Positions 53,077-62,725 are shown, counted from the first letter of the stretch. The stretch: DNA of 64,000 nt from Azospirillaceae bacterium (GCA_031291675.1 JARLIO010000055.1:21396-85395); one strand, 5' to 3'. Program-made: numbers and translations. Notes: a model not told the origin generated them from the letters alone.

Positions 53077-56000
53077 TCAGCCGATCAAGGCGCGCAACTG
53101 TCGATTGGCCACGGCCAACATCGCCAGATCGACCCGCGACGCGGCGCGCAACTCGGTCAGCAACTGGCGGGTCCGTTCGACCGGACCGGGCCGGGTGGCG
53201 ATCCAGGCCTCGGTCGGGTCCACGCCATCTTCGGGCGCGGTCTGCAGAACATGACTGGCGAGCTGGCTCTGGTGGGCGAACAGATCGTCGATTGTCGCGG
53301 CCACGGCGAGTTTTTGCCAATGGTCTTCGGTCTTGATCTTGCGTGCCTGATCGCGCAGCCATTCAATGCCGAACAAATGGCCCAGGCTGAAATAGATCCG
53401 GGCCACCGCCGGAACCGGACGGGCGCGGGACCCGGCGATTCGACAAATATCCAGCGCCGACACCAGAACCGGCAGTCCGGCAACCTGACGGGCCAGGGCA
53501 TCGGGAACGCCCTGGGCGATCAGGCCCTGCGTGCGGCCGTCAAGATGCCGGTGCTGGTCGCGATCCAACACCGCGGCCAGGTCATCGGCCAGGGCCTGAA
53601 TGCCCGGGCGATAGGTTTCGACCTCCCGGGTCATGTCCAGCGGACGCGCGGCATTGGTCAGGAACCAGGTCACCACCCGGTCGAGCAGGCTCTGGGTTTC
53701 GATGATCATCGCGATCTGGACGCTGCAGGAGGCCGGGGAGTCGAGCGACTCGATCGCGGTCCAGAGCGGACGCAAGGAAAACGCCTCCCGCGCGATGGCA
53801 TAGGCGCGCGAGATCGCGTCCGGTGCCTGGCCGGTCCGATCGGCGATGGCCTGGACGAAGGTCGGCCCGACCCGATTGACCATGCTGTTGGTGACATGGG
53901 TCGCGATGATCTCCCGTCGCAGGCGATGGCGTTCGATCGCCGCCTCGAAACGACGGCGCAGCCGCTTGGGGAAATAATGGATCAAATCCTCAACCATCCG
54001 CGGGTCGTCGGGGACATCGGATCGCAGCAGCGCCTCGTTGAGGGTGATCTTGGAATAAGCCAGCAACACCGCCAGTTCCGGCCGGGTCAGCCCCTGGTTC
54101 TTGGCGGCCAGGGCCGCCAGGGCCTCGTCATCGGGGAGGAACTCGATCGCCCGGTTGAGATGCCCGGCCCGCTCCAACGCGCGCATCAGACGCATCTGGA
54201 GTTCCAACGCCTCGCCGCCCTGCGCCTGAACGACGCTCAGGGCCTGGGTCTGGAGGTAGTTGTCAGACAGCACCAGCGCGGCAACATCATCGGTCATCTC
54301 GGCCAGCAACTGATCGCGCTGCTTGACGGTCATGTCGCCGCGGTCGATCACATCGCCCAGCAGCACCTTGATATTGACCTCATGGTCCGAGGTATTGACA
54401 CCGGCGGCGTTGTCGATGGCATCGGTGTTGATGTGACCGCCGCGACGGGCGAAAACGATCCGGCCGCGCTGGGTCACCCCGAGATTGGCGCCCTCGCCGA
54501 TCACACGGGCCCGAACCCGCTCGGCGTCGATCCGCAGCGCATCGTTGGATTTATCACCGACATCGGCATGGCTCTCGGATCCGGCCTTGATGAAGGTCCC
54601 GATGCCGCCAAACCACAACAGATCCGTTTCGACGCTCAGCAACGCCCGGATCAGCTCGCTCGGCGTGACACGATCGTCACTCAGGCCGAGGCATTGCCGG
54701 ATTTGTGGGCTCAGGGCGATGGATTTGGCGTGGCGGTCGAAGATCCCGCCCCCCGGCGACAGCGCGGCCGGATCATAGTCGCCCCAGCCACGCCCCAGCT
54801 CGAACAGCCGGCGACGCTCGGCAAAGCCCGCGACGGCATCGGGTTCGGGATCACAAAAAATGTGCTGGTGATTGAAGGCACCGATCAGCCGGATCTGCTC
54901 GGACAGCAGCATGCCATTGCCAAAGACATCGCCGGCCATGTCGCCGACACCGACAACGCGGAACGGTTCGCGTTGAATATCGCGGCCGATCTCGCGGAAA
55001 TGTCGCTTGACCCCTTCCCAGGCGCCGCGCGCGGTAATGCCCATCTTTTTGTGATCGTAACCGGCCGAGCCCCCGGAGGCGAAAGCGTCGTCCAGCCAGA
55101 AGCCGTAGTCCCGGGCCACACCATTGGCAATATCGGAGAAAGTGGCTGTCCCCTTGTCGGCCGCAACCACCAGATAGGGGTCATCGCCGTCATGGCGCAC
55201 GACGGCGGGCGGCGGGACCACGGTGGTGACGGGTTCCCCGGTCCCCTGCTCGATCCGGTAGTTGTCGGTCAGGTCCAACAAGCCGCGCATCAGGATCTTG
55301 TAACAATCGATGACCTCGGCCATCAGCGCGGTCCGGCCCGCTTCGGCCCCGGGCAGCCGCTTGGCGACGAAGCCCCCCTTCGAACCGACCGGGACAATCA
55401 CGGTATTCTTGACCATCTGGGCCTTCATCAACCCGAGAATCTCGGTCCTGAAATCCTCGCGCCGATCCGACCAACGAATGCCGCCGCGCGCCACCTTGCC
55501 GCCGCGCAGATGCACCCCCTCCATCCGCGGGCTGCAGACCCAGATTTCGACCATTGGCCGCGGCAGCGGCAGATCGTCGATCCGGCGGCTATCGAGCTTC
55601 AGCGACAGATAGGCCTTGGGCTGATGATCGGCGTCCTGTTGGAAATAGTTGGTGCGCAAGGTGCAAAGGACCAGGTTGAGCAGACGCCGCAGGATCTGGT
55701 CTTCCTCGAGATTGGTGACCTGGTCGAGGTCGCGCTCGATTTCACCTTGCAGCGACGCGGCCATGGCGTCGGCATCCGCCAGGGGCAACGCCGGATCGTG
55801 GCGCGTCAGAAACAGGGCCAACATCGACCGGGCGATCCCGGCATGCAGCGCCAGCGCGTCCTCGATATAATCCTGACTGAACGGGAAACGCGCCTGGCGC
55901 AGATATTTGGCATAGGCGCGCAACACCGACACCTCGCGCGACGACATCGCCGCCCGCAACACCAGCCGGTTGAACCCGTCATCCTCACTGCGTCCCTCCC

Positions 56001-57969
56001 AGACCCGCAGGAACGCATCGTGGAACTTGTCGCGCAGCCGCACCAGATCGAGCGGCTCGCCCGCAGTCCCGGTCTCGACGCGCAGGGTGAACTCATGGAG
56101 CCAGATCGTTTCCGCCGGCCCGGTCACCCGCAACTCGAACGGCACCTCGGTGATGACCTTGACGCCCATATGTTCAAGCATCGGCAGAATGTCGGACAAG
56201 GAAACCGGAGTCCCGCGACGATAGATCTTGAAATGCAGCTCGGTCGGGCCGGCTTCCAGCGGGCGATAGAGATTGACACCGAGGCGGCTGCTCGCCAGCA
56301 CCTCCTCGACCCGTTCGATATCAAAGACCGCCGCCTGGACGCCGAAGCTCTCGGCATAGTTACTGGGGAAAGCCTCGGCATAGCGTTTGGCGAGGCGCAG
56401 TCCCTGTTCCTCCCCCCAGGCATCGATCAGCGCGGCGCCCAGGCGGTCGGCCCAGGAGCGAGCGGCTTCGACCAGGCGCAGTTCCAACTCGGCGAGATTG
56501 ACCTCGGGAACCTGACCCGGTGTCGTGCGCAACACATAATGCACCCGCGCCAGAACGCTCGAGGCAACCTGGATGTAGAAGTTGTCGCAGGCTCCATTGA
56601 AGCTGGTCTCGATGATTTTCTGGAAGCGATGGCGCAACAGGGTATCGTAGCGATCGCGGGGAATATAGACGAAGCAACTGACGAAACGCTCAAACGGATC
56701 GCGCCGGATGAAGAGCGCAATGCGCTGACGTTCCTGCAAATGCAGCACGCCCAGGCTGAGCTCATAGAGCTCGTCATCGGTGATCTGGAACAGTTCGTCC
56801 CGCGGCAGCGTCTCCAGAATATGGATCAGCGCCTTGCCGTCGTGGCTGTGCGGATCGAAACCGGCCCGATCCAGGATTCGGGCGACCTTCTGGCGCAGGA
56901 ACGGGATCTCCCGTGCCGAGCGGGCATAGGCCGTGGCCGTCAACAGACCGACAAACAGCTGTTCGCCGATCACGATGCCGCTTGGATCGAACACCTTGAC
57001 GAAGATCGCGTCCATCGGCACCGGCCGGTGAACCCGGGAATGACGGTTGGTCTTGGTCAGCATCACCAGCCGCGGCTCGCGCAGGAAATTCCGGACATCC
57101 GGCGGCAGCGACGAAAAATTCCGCAGCCCTTCAAAAACCAGAACCGCGTCGTCGCGCAACACCCCCAGGCCGCTGCCCGCAATAACCTCCAGCGTGATCT
57201 GCTCATCAAGGTCCGCTGCGGCCAGCGGGCTCTTGGCGACATTGACGAACCGGTAAGCCCGATACCCCAGAAAGGTGAAATTGTCGTCGTCAAGCCAGTG
57301 TTGAAATTCAACAGCTTCCGCGACATCGGCGGATTGCGCCGCCGCCAGGCCCTGGAAACTTGCCGCTGCCTGGCTGCGCATCGCGCCCCAGTCATCGATC
57401 GCGCTGCGGACCTCACGCAACACCCGGATGAGATCCTCGCCAATGGCCGCGAGTATCTCGGGCTGGGTCTGCCGATCGACCTCGATATGCAGAAAACTCT
57501 CCGGAATGCTGTCCCCGGTCACCGGATCGGCAACCTCAAGCAAGCGGCCTTCGGCGTCGCGGCGGACGCGGACCACGGGATGGATGACCAGATGGACCCC
57601 GAGATCGTGCCCCCCGAGCGCCGCGGTGACCGAATCCACCAGAAACGGCATGTCGTCATTGACGATCTCGACGACGGTATGACCCGATTGCCAGCCGTGA
57701 TGTTCGAGTTGGGGATTGTAGATGCGCACCAGCGGCGTCTCGCGATTCCGCTGCGCGGCGAACTGCCAGATCGCCAATGCCGCACCATACAATTGCTCGG
57801 CATTGGTTCGTGCCATGTCCTCGGGCGGCACATTGGCGTAGAAATGGCGAACGAACCGTTCGGCGGCGATCAGACGCTCGCGATCGCCGTCGCGGCCCAA
57901 TCGTTGCTGAACCTGGATGATGATCTGATCGATCAGATCATCCTTCTGATGTTCCGACTTGAAGGCCAT
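53077..57969 (-). CDS. NAD-dependent glutamate dehydrogenase, large (180 kDa) class
   Basis: A 1630-residue cytosolic enzyme that oxidises glutamate to 2-oxoglutarate and ammonia. The N-terminal half holds ACT-like regulatory domains; the catalytic core (about 790-1250) has GGKVARGGIRWSDRREDFRT, VPVGSKGGFVAKRLPG (catalytic Lys) and the NAD fold near FRVVGVGDMAGDVFGNGMLL. The length matches the L_180 class (about 1620 aa). ATG 57969 follows GGAGGAGGGG and is preferred to the one ten codons earlier. A T10G8 tract lies about 115 bp upstream. The opposite strand also has a very long open frame, which is an artefact of GC-rich codon use. Confidence 0.95.
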   Translation of the reverse strand: MAFKSEHQKDDLIDQIIIQVQQRLGRDGDRERLIAAERFVRHFYANVPPEDMARTNAEQLYGAALAIWQFAAQRNRETPLVRIYNPQLEHHGWQSGHTVVEIVNDDMPFLVDSVTAALGGHDLGVHLVIHPVVRVRRDAEGRLLEVADPVTGDSIPESFLHIEVDRQTQPEILAAIGEDLIRVLREVRSAIDDWGAMRSQAAASFQGLAAAQSADVAEAVEFQHWLDDDNFTFLGYRAYRFVNVAKSPLAAADLDEQITLEVIAGSGLGVLRDDAVLVFEGLRNFSSLPPDVRNFLREPRLVMLTKTNRHSRVHRPVPMDAIFVKVFDPSGIVIGEQLFVGLLTATAYARSAREIPFLRQKVARILDRAGFDPHSHDGKALIHILETLPRDELFQITDDELYELSLGVLHLQERQRIALFIRRDPFERFVSCFVYIPRDRYDTLLRHRFQKIIETSFNGACDNFYIQVASSVLARVHYVLRTTPGQVPEVNLAELELRLVEAARSWADRLGAALIDAWGEEQGLRLAKRYAEAFPSNYAESFGVQAAVFDIERVEEVLASSRLGVNLYRPLEAGPTELHFKIYRRGTPVSLSDILPMLEHMGVKVITEVPFELRVTGPAETIWLHEFTLRVETGTAGEPLDLVRLRDKFHDAFLRVWEGRSEDDGFNRLVLRAAMSSREVSVLRAYAKYLRQARFPFSQDYIEDALALHAGIARSMLALFLTRHDPALPLADADAMAASLQGEIERDLDQVTNLEEDQILRRLLNLVLCTLRTNYFQQDADHQPKAYLSLKLDSRRIDDLPLPRPMVEIWVCSPRMEGVHLRGGKVARGGIRWSDRREDFRTEILGLMKAQMVKNTVIVPVGSKGGFVAKRLPGAEAGRTALMAEVIDCYKILMRGLLDLTDNYRIEQGTGEPVTTVVPPPAVVRHDGDDPYLVVAADKGTATFSDIANGVARDYGFWLDDAFASGGSAGYDHKKMGITARGAWEGVKRHFREIGRDIQREPFRVVGVGDMAGDVFGNGMLLSEQIRLIGAFNHQHIFCDPEPDAVAGFAERRRLFELGRGWGDYDPAALSPGGGIFDRHAKSIALSPQIRQCLGLSDDRVTPSELIRALLSVETDLLWFGGIGTFIKAGSESHADVGDKSNDALRIDAERVRARVIGEGANLGVTQRGRIVFARRGGHINTDAIDNAAGVNTSDHEVNIKVLLGDVIDRGDMTVKQRDQLLAEMTDDVAALVLSDNYLQTQALSVVQAQGGEALELQMRLMRALERAGHLNRAIEFLPDDEALAALAAKNQGLTRPELAVLLAYSKITLNEALLRSDVPDDPRMVEDLIHYFPKRLRRRFEAAIERHRLRREIIATHVTNSMVNRVGPTFVQAIADRTGQAPDAISRAYAIAREAFSLRPLWTAIESLDSPASCSVQIAMIIETQSLLDRVVTWFLTNAARPLDMTREVETYRPGIQALADDLAAVLDRDQHRHLDGRTQGLIAQGVPDALARQVAGLPVLVSALDICRIAGSRARPVPAVARIYFSLGHLFGIEWLRDQARKIKTEDHWQKLAVAATIDDLFAHQSQLASHVLQTAPEDGVDPTEAWIATRPGPVERTRQLLTELRAASRVDLAMLAVANRQLRALIG

Positions 57970-58279
57970 GGTCCCACCCCTCCTCCGTCTTGGCGCCATC
58001 GCGGCGTCCCCGTTATAGCAATCCGCAACGCGTTCGGCTCATTGCCGATTGGGGATCGGCAGCACGGGCCGAAGCCTCTTCGCTTTTTTTTTTGGGGGGG
58101 GCAGCGGGTTGTACTCAGTTCGGAATGATCGCGGCCCGGAACGATCGCGACCCGGACAGGTCACGGCACGTCCGCCGCCTTACCGGAAAATTCCGTTGAA
58201 CACGCCGCGCGACGCGCCGACAACGCCCAGGCCGAGGCTTCGCCGACAAACCCGCCGCGCAGCGGCAGGCACAACACCG
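57970..58279. other. Intergenic: dehydrogenase leader and homopolymer tract
   Basis: A 310-bp gap. It should hold the promoter of the dehydrogenase gene. The T10G8 tract is listed separately. No gene is seen. Confidence 0.4.
58084..58101. repeat. Homopolymer pair T10 then G8
   Basis: Ten T (58084-58093) run directly into eight G (58094-58101), exceptional for this GC-rich, mixed-sequence DNA. It lies in the probable 5' leader or promoter of the dehydrogenase gene and is prone to slippage, either biological or during sequencing. Confidence 0.9.
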
Positions 58280-58549
58280 TCAATGCGTCGAACGGTTCGT
58301 TTCAAACTCCTGCTGCGCCAGAATGGCGATGCTGGTGTTGAAGCGACGCACCACGGCGCGCTGTTCGTCGCTCAGGCGGCCCCAGGCGGCGGCGATATGC
58401 CCGGAAAACGGCATCGGCGCCGCCGCAGGCTGCCCGGCGACCAGCGCCAGGGTGCATTTCTCTGCGGCATCCTCGGCCAGACGCAAGGCAGCGTCAAGGT
58501 CAAGGGTTTCGGCAACAAGCTCGTACGCTATTCTTCTGAGATCGTTCAT
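58280..58549 (-). CDS. Small hypothetical protein
   Basis: An 89-residue soluble helical protein (MNDLRRIAYELVAETLDLDA, ... VVRRFNTSIAILAQQEFETN). The ATG has a strong GGGAGGA ribosome-binding site, which supports it as a real gene. There is no recognised domain. It lies upstream of the glutamate dehydrogenase gene on the same strand, 310 bp away. Confidence 0.65.
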   Translation of the reverse strand: MNDLRRIAYELVAETLDLDAALRLAEDAAEKCTLALVAGQPAAAPMPFSGHIAAAWGRLSDEQRAVVRRFNTSIAILAQQEFETNRSTH

Positions 58550-58923
58550 GGGCGTCCTCCCGATGATGGAGCCGGGATCAGCCTACGCCCCCGCGGGCCT
58601 CTTCGGTTATGCGACAAATCGGCAATACCCGATCGAAAATCCCGCCTATGACTTTCGTCTCGTTGCGCCGCCACCGTCCGACGCTGCGGTCATGGCAACG
58701 GGGCCTCACCCGTGTCCGGCTTGAAGCCGTGGACAAATCGGCGCGGCGGGTTCGCATCGGCGCGGAAGCCCCCGGCGCGAACCCGGATGGCGATTGCGCG
58801 GTCCCCAGGCCTGGACATTTTTCGAAAAAGGGTAATCAGAGGACACGCCTCTTGTTTGACGAGAAGGGGGACGAAGTCGGGATTGCCTCTTGCGAGCCCG
58901 GGATTTTTTTGCCGCCGAACGGA
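58550..58923. other. Intergenic, nothing clear
   Basis: A 374-bp gap between the small hypothetical gene and the end of the corrinoid transport operon. No gene, RNA or convincing terminator is seen; it should hold the promoter of the small gene. Confidence 0.4.
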
Positions 58924-59688
58924 TCAGTCGATCAGAAAATGGATGTGGCGCTTGCCGTGATGCGGCGAGCATTCGACATGGGCCTTGACCCCGAAAACGT
59001 CACGGATCATCGCCACGGTCAGAACCTCTTCGGGTGTTCCGGCACAGACCACCCGCCCCTGCTGCAACACCGCGATGGCGTCGCAGAACATCGCGGCGAG
59101 ATTGAGATCGTGAAGGGCGATAATGCTCGTGGCCGGCAGCCGGCTGACCAGCGCCAGGATCTCCAATTGATGATGAATATCGAGATGGTTGGTCGGTTCA
59201 TCGAGCAGCAATTCTCGCGGGGTCTGCGCCAGGGCCCGGGCGATCTGGGTGCGCTGGCGCTCACCACCGGAAAGGGTATGCCACAGCCGATCGCGCTTGT
59301 CGGCGAGGCCGACCTGAAGCAGCGCGTCCTCGACCGCCGCGGTATCGCCCGGATTCCACGGCGAGAGCGGCCCGCGATGGGGCGTGCGTCCGAGGCGAAC
59401 CACGTCGGAAATGGTGATCTGGGCCTCGGTCATCGCCTGTTGCTCGACCAACGCAACGCGCCGGGCGATGGCGTTGCGCGACAGGGTGGCGACATCCACC
59501 TGGCCCAGCAGAACGACACCACTGGCAACCCGCCGCAGCCGGCCGATCAGCCGCAACAGGCTCGATTTTCCCGAACCGTTGGGACCCAGCAGTCCGAGCG
59601 TTGTCCCCGGCGCGACGTCGATCGTGACCCCGTCGATGATCATCCTGCCGTCGACGGCCCAGCAAACGTTCCGCGCCGAAATCGTCAC
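58924..59688 (-). CDS. BtuD/FecE-type ABC transporter ATPase
   Basis: A 254-residue ATPase. Walker A LLGPNGSGKSSLLRL, signature TLSGGERQRTQIARAL, Walker B ELLLDEPTNHLDI and switch region ALHDLNLAAMFCD are intact and typical of the iron-siderophore/B12 (FecCDE/BtuCD) family. Its start overlaps the permease stop (ATGA). Last gene of a three-gene operon under a cobalamin riboswitch, hence corrinoid uptake is the most likely job. Confidence 0.92.
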   Translation of the reverse strand: MTISARNVCWAVDGRMIIDGVTIDVAPGTTLGLLGPNGSGKSSLLRLIGRLRRVASGVVLLGQVDVATLSRNAIARRVALVEQQAMTEAQITISDVVRLGRTPHRGPLSPWNPGDTAAVEDALLQVGLADKRDRLWHTLSGGERQRTQIARALAQTPRELLLDEPTNHLDIHHQLEILALVSRLPATSIIALHDLNLAAMFCDAIAVLQQGRVVCAGTPEEVLTVAMIRDVFGVKAHVECSPHHGKRHIHFLID

Positions 59689-60725
59689 TGCGGTCGCCTC
59701 GCCCGGTACAGGATGACGGCAAAGGCCGGGGCCCCGAACAAGGCGGTGACCACGCCGATCGGCAGGATCTGCTGGGGGATGATGGTGCGCGAGATGACGT
59801 CGGCAAGCACCAGGAAGATGGCACCGGCCACGGCCGCCACGGGCAGCAGCCGCGCATGACCGGCGCCGACCAGGAAGCGGGCGGCATGGGGAATGACGAG
59901 ACCGACAAACCCGATCGAACCGACGATGCTGACCATGATCGCCGTCGTGACCGCGGTTGCGCCAAACAGGACGAGCCGGATCCGTGTCACCGGGATCCCC
60001 AGCGCCGCGGCGGCGTCGACGCCAAAGGTGAAGGCGTCCAGGGCGCGGGCATAAAACAGCCCGACGCCCAGACCGGCAAGGGCGATCGGAAGCACCAGAT
60101 AGACATCCGGCCAGCGAACGCCGCCGAGATTGCCCAGAAGCCAGAACATGACGCCCCGCGCCTGCTCGGCATTGGCGGAGGTCGTGACGATCGTCGAGGT
60201 CAAGGCGTTAAAGAGCTGAGACCCTGCGACCCCGGCGAGAATGATGCGGTCCCCGAAACCGCCCGCCCCCGCCGCCAGCAACGACACCAGAACGAAGGCC
60301 ATCACCGCCCCGGCAAACGCGCCACCCGATAGCGAGAGGGCACCGCCACCCCATCCCATGATCATCACGGCGACCGCGCCGGTCGAAGCGCCGGCGGAGA
60401 TCCCCAGAACATAGGGCTCGGCCAGGGGATTGCGCAGCAGGGCTTGCAGGATGGAGCCTGACAGGGCCAAAGTCGCGCCGCATCCGGCGGCAACCAGCGC
60501 CCGGCTGAGCCGGTAATCCCCGATGATGCCTTCCTGGATGGGATTGAGCGGAAAGCCGGTACCCAGCACCCTGTTGCTGACCGCTTTCGCCACCGTGCTC
60601 AGGGGAATGGCCATTTCGCCGGTCGAAACGGCGACGCCAATGGCAAGCGAGAGGATCACGGCGGACAGCGCGGCGAGACCGGCCCGCACCCACCATCCGT
60701 CCCTCTGGATCCGATCGCCGATCAA
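59685..60725 (-). CDS. BtuC/FecCD-type ABC permease
   Basis: A 346-residue inner-membrane permease with about ten helices. Family marks include the DYRLSRALVAAGCGATLALS region, the NPLAEPYVLGISAGAS motif, the LAGVAGSQLFNALTS stretch, and VGLVIPHAARFLVG near the end. It forms a homodimer that works with the ATPase downstream and the binding protein upstream; it overlaps both genes by four bases. Confidence 0.93.
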   Translation of the reverse strand: MIGDRIQRDGWWVRAGLAALSAVILSLAIGVAVSTGEMAIPLSTVAKAVSNRVLGTGFPLNPIQEGIIGDYRLSRALVAAGCGATLALSGSILQALLRNPLAEPYVLGISAGASTGAVAVMIMGWGGGALSLSGGAFAGAVMAFVLVSLLAAGAGGFGDRIILAGVAGSQLFNALTSTIVTTSANAEQARGVMFWLLGNLGGVRWPDVYLVLPIALAGLGVGLFYARALDAFTFGVDAAAALGIPVTRIRLVLFGATAVTTAIMVSIVGSIGFVGLVIPHAARFLVGAGHARLLPVAAVAGAIFLVLADVISRTIIPQQILPIGVVTALFGAPAFAVILYRARRPQ

Positions 60726-61777
60726 TCGGCCGCCCCGAACGCCTTGATGCCGTTGGCCAGGTCTTCGATGCCATCGATCGTCCGGATCGACGGGTTCATC
60801 GATTGCGCGTCCATCACAACCACATGCTTGTCCCGGACCGCCTTCAGCGCGCCGACCACCGGGTCGGTTTGCAGAAAATGGAGTTTCACCGCCGGATCAT
60901 CGGCGGGAAAACGGCGGCGATCCATCCTGGCAATCACGATCACCGACGGATCCGCGGCGACGATACTCTCCCAGCTCACCAGCGGCCATTCCTCGGCGGT
61001 GGTGATGACGTTCCGGGCGCCGAGCGCCTTCAGGATATAGGCGGGAGGGCCGTTCTTGCCGGCGACGAAAGCATCGCCCTTGACATCCTTGCTTGAAAAC
61101 CAGAACACCACCGAGACATCCCGGGCCTTGCTGCCGGCCACCGCGGCGATGGCGTCGGCCTCGCGCTGGCGCAGACCGGCGACCAGGGCCTCGCCCCGAT
61201 CAGCGACACCGAAGATTTCGGCAAGCTCGCGGATTTCCTGGTACACGAGGTCCATGCCGAACATCTGCTTGCGGACGCCGTCGCCCCCGCCGGAATTGTC
61301 CTTTTCGACGCAATCCGCCGGCGAAATATAGGTCGGGATCTTCAGTTTCGAGAACTGTTCCCGGGTTCCGACGGAACCGTTCGGCCCGACATGCCATTCA
61401 TATTGCGCGGTCACCAGTTCGGGCTCCCGGGCGACAACGGATTCGAAGCTGGGATCGTTGTCGGCCAGACGCTTGATCCTGGCGTTTTCCGTGGCGAAGC
61501 GGGGCAGAACCGGGCCGAACCATACCGCCGTTCCGGCGATCCTGTCGGCGAGTCCCAGCGATAACAGGATTTCGGTACTGCTTTGACCGATCGAGACGAC
61601 CCGTTGTGGCGCCTTGTCGAAGGTGACGCTGAGCCCACAATTCTGGATCGTCAAAGGGTACCGGGTCGCTTCGGCGGCGGCATTCGCAACGCCGAGCGTG
61701 AAGCAGGCCAAAAAGGCGGCAATTGTCGCCGCGGTTTTGCCCAACCAAAAGGGCCAAACCCAAACGCGCATCGTCAT
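60722..61777 (-). CDS. BtuF-like periplasmic binding protein
   Basis: A 351-residue binding protein. A signal peptide (MTMRVWVWPFWLG, then ACFTLGVANAAAEA) is followed by the helical-backbone (SBP family 8/BtuF) fold: APQRVVSIGQSSTEILLSLG, and ARKNGP-like loops with two lobes. It is longer than E. coli BtuF. The cobalamin riboswitch about 290 nt upstream on the same strand makes B12 or another corrinoid the likely ligand. ATG 61777 follows GGAGCCC. Confidence 0.88.
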   Translation of the reverse strand: MTMRVWVWPFWLGKTAATIAAFLACFTLGVANAAAEATRYPLTIQNCGLSVTFDKAPQRVVSIGQSSTEILLSLGLADRIAGTAVWFGPVLPRFATENARIKRLADNDPSFESVVAREPELVTAQYEWHVGPNGSVGTREQFSKLKIPTYISPADCVEKDNSGGGDGVRKQMFGMDLVYQEIRELAEIFGVADRGEALVAGLRQREADAIAAVAGSKARDVSVVFWFSSKDVKGDAFVAGKNGPPAYILKALGARNVITTAEEWPLVSWESIVAADPSVIVIARMDRRRFPADDPAVKLHFLQTDPVVGALKAVRDKHVVVMDAQSMNPSIRTIDGIEDLANGIKAFGAAD

Positions 61778-61945
61778 CCTGAGGGCTCCGAAAATGGGTT
61801 GGCCGAAACAGCGCACGATCGCTGCCTCACGATCGGTGAGACGGTGAATCGTCGCTTCGGGCCATCACGGGATCACGGGAAGCCGGTCGTCCGACGCATC
61901 GGGAAAACCCGCAGGCGGACAGGGCCGGCGCCGGCGTCCCGATGA

Positions 61946-62020
61946 TCAGGTCGACGATCCCGTCGGACGGGGAAGAATGATGGCGGTGGCGCCTGCCGCA
62001 GACGCGCGTGATGACGTCAT
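61946..62020 (-). CDS. Possible 24-codon ORF between riboswitch and transporter
   Basis: Begins MTSSRASAAGATAIILPRP after a good CAGGAGACATC ribosome-binding site, and ends at TGA 61946-61948. It may be a leader peptide or chance; the only support is its ribosome-binding site and position. Confidence 0.2.
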   Translation of the reverse strand: MTSSRASAAGATAIILPRPTGSST

Positions 62021-62065
62021 GATGTCTCCTGACCCGGACAACCCCGCCGGGAAAACGGATTACGG

Positions 62066-62265
62066 TGCGACGGCAGGTCTCCTGGCTCGCGGATCATGGC
62101 TTTACCGTCTGCCTTCCCGCAGGTCCGGGCATCCCGGGTTCGCAGTGGCATGACGCCCTGGCACGGCGTCACAAGGACGGTCAGCGATCCGCTGACAGTT
62201 GCGGGGGCAGCCACGGATTCCGCCCAAGACGTCACCGTGTTCCCTTTTAATCCCTTTCGGGAACC
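62066..62265 (-). ncRNA. Cobalamin (AdoCbl-type) riboswitch
   Basis: On the minus strand the conserved elements appear in order: AAAAGGGAACACGGTG, AATCCGTGGCTGCCCCCGCA, ACTGTCAGCG, GCCACTG, GGGAAGGC and the 3' box CCGCGAGCCAGGAGACCTGC. These match the B12 element consensus. It controls the BtuFCD-type operon downstream; cobalamin binding should reduce expression. Confidence 0.93.
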
Positions 62266-62276
62266 ATCAGGGCCAT

Positions 62277-62306
62277 TGTATAGCAACGCCGGGAACAGCG
62301 GGTCAA
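62277..62306 (-). promoter_or_regulatory. Candidate promoter of the riboswitch transcript
   Basis: Minus strand TTGACC (62306-62301), an 18-bp spacer and TATACA (62282-62277). It lies just ahead of the riboswitch. Confidence 0.45.
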
Positions 62307-62448
62307 CAGACCGGAATCGGGTGGCTCCGGCATCGCATCGACCCGAGCCGGGATCGCGGTTGCGTGATGATCTGACGACGCTGCGACGTCCTGGGCGTTC
62401 GCGGGAACGAAAGACAGCTTGGGTCGGTCATGACGGATGTTCAGCGCA

Positions 62449-62688
62449 ATGACGACTGATCGCTCATCAGATCGCGGGACGCCCGGGACTCATTGGTCTT
62501 GCGCGATTGGTGCCGTCGCGATGGCCATCGGCGTGGCCTTGTTCCCGGTTCGTGGCGAGGCTCATCCTCATGTCTGGATCGTTTCCAGCGCCACGGTCCG
62601 GATCGATGGCGGTTCTGAGTTTCGGCGCGTTGTTTTTGCTCGAGGCGCTTCAGCCGCTTTGATTTCGATCCTGCCAACGGTCGCGTAG
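62449..62688 (+). pseudogene. DUF1007-family gene fragment, frameshifted
   Basis: A signal-peptide-like N-terminus (CAIGAVAMAIGVALFPVRGE) and the DUF1007 motif AHPHVWIVSSATVRID are visible, then the frame drifts to a short unrelated tail and a stop. Full DUF1007 proteins are about 200 aa; another frame downstream still shows RFDFDPANGRVD, resembling part of the family. DUF1007 proteins accompany nickel/cobalt uptake genes, which fits the B12 neighbourhood. Confidence 0.55.
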
Positions 62689-62725
62689 ACAGGGGGACAT
62701 CTCCGGCCCCGACCGCTCTTTCCCT

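Noticed and set aside
52930..58128. A 1732-codon open frame on the plus strand opposite the glutamate dehydrogenase gene
   Set aside because: It is the mirror of a real, fully recognisable gene. Its translation is Gln/Arg/Asp-rich without domains. Long antisense frames are normal in GC-rich genomes.
58550..58923. A small gene in the gap after the corrinoid ATPase
   Set aside because: Open frames exist on both strands but lack a ribosome-binding site, domain or sensible composition.
62017..62286. An 89-codon minus-strand frame ahead of the BtuF-like gene
   Set aside because: It coincides with the cobalamin riboswitch, whose conserved boxes explain the sequence.
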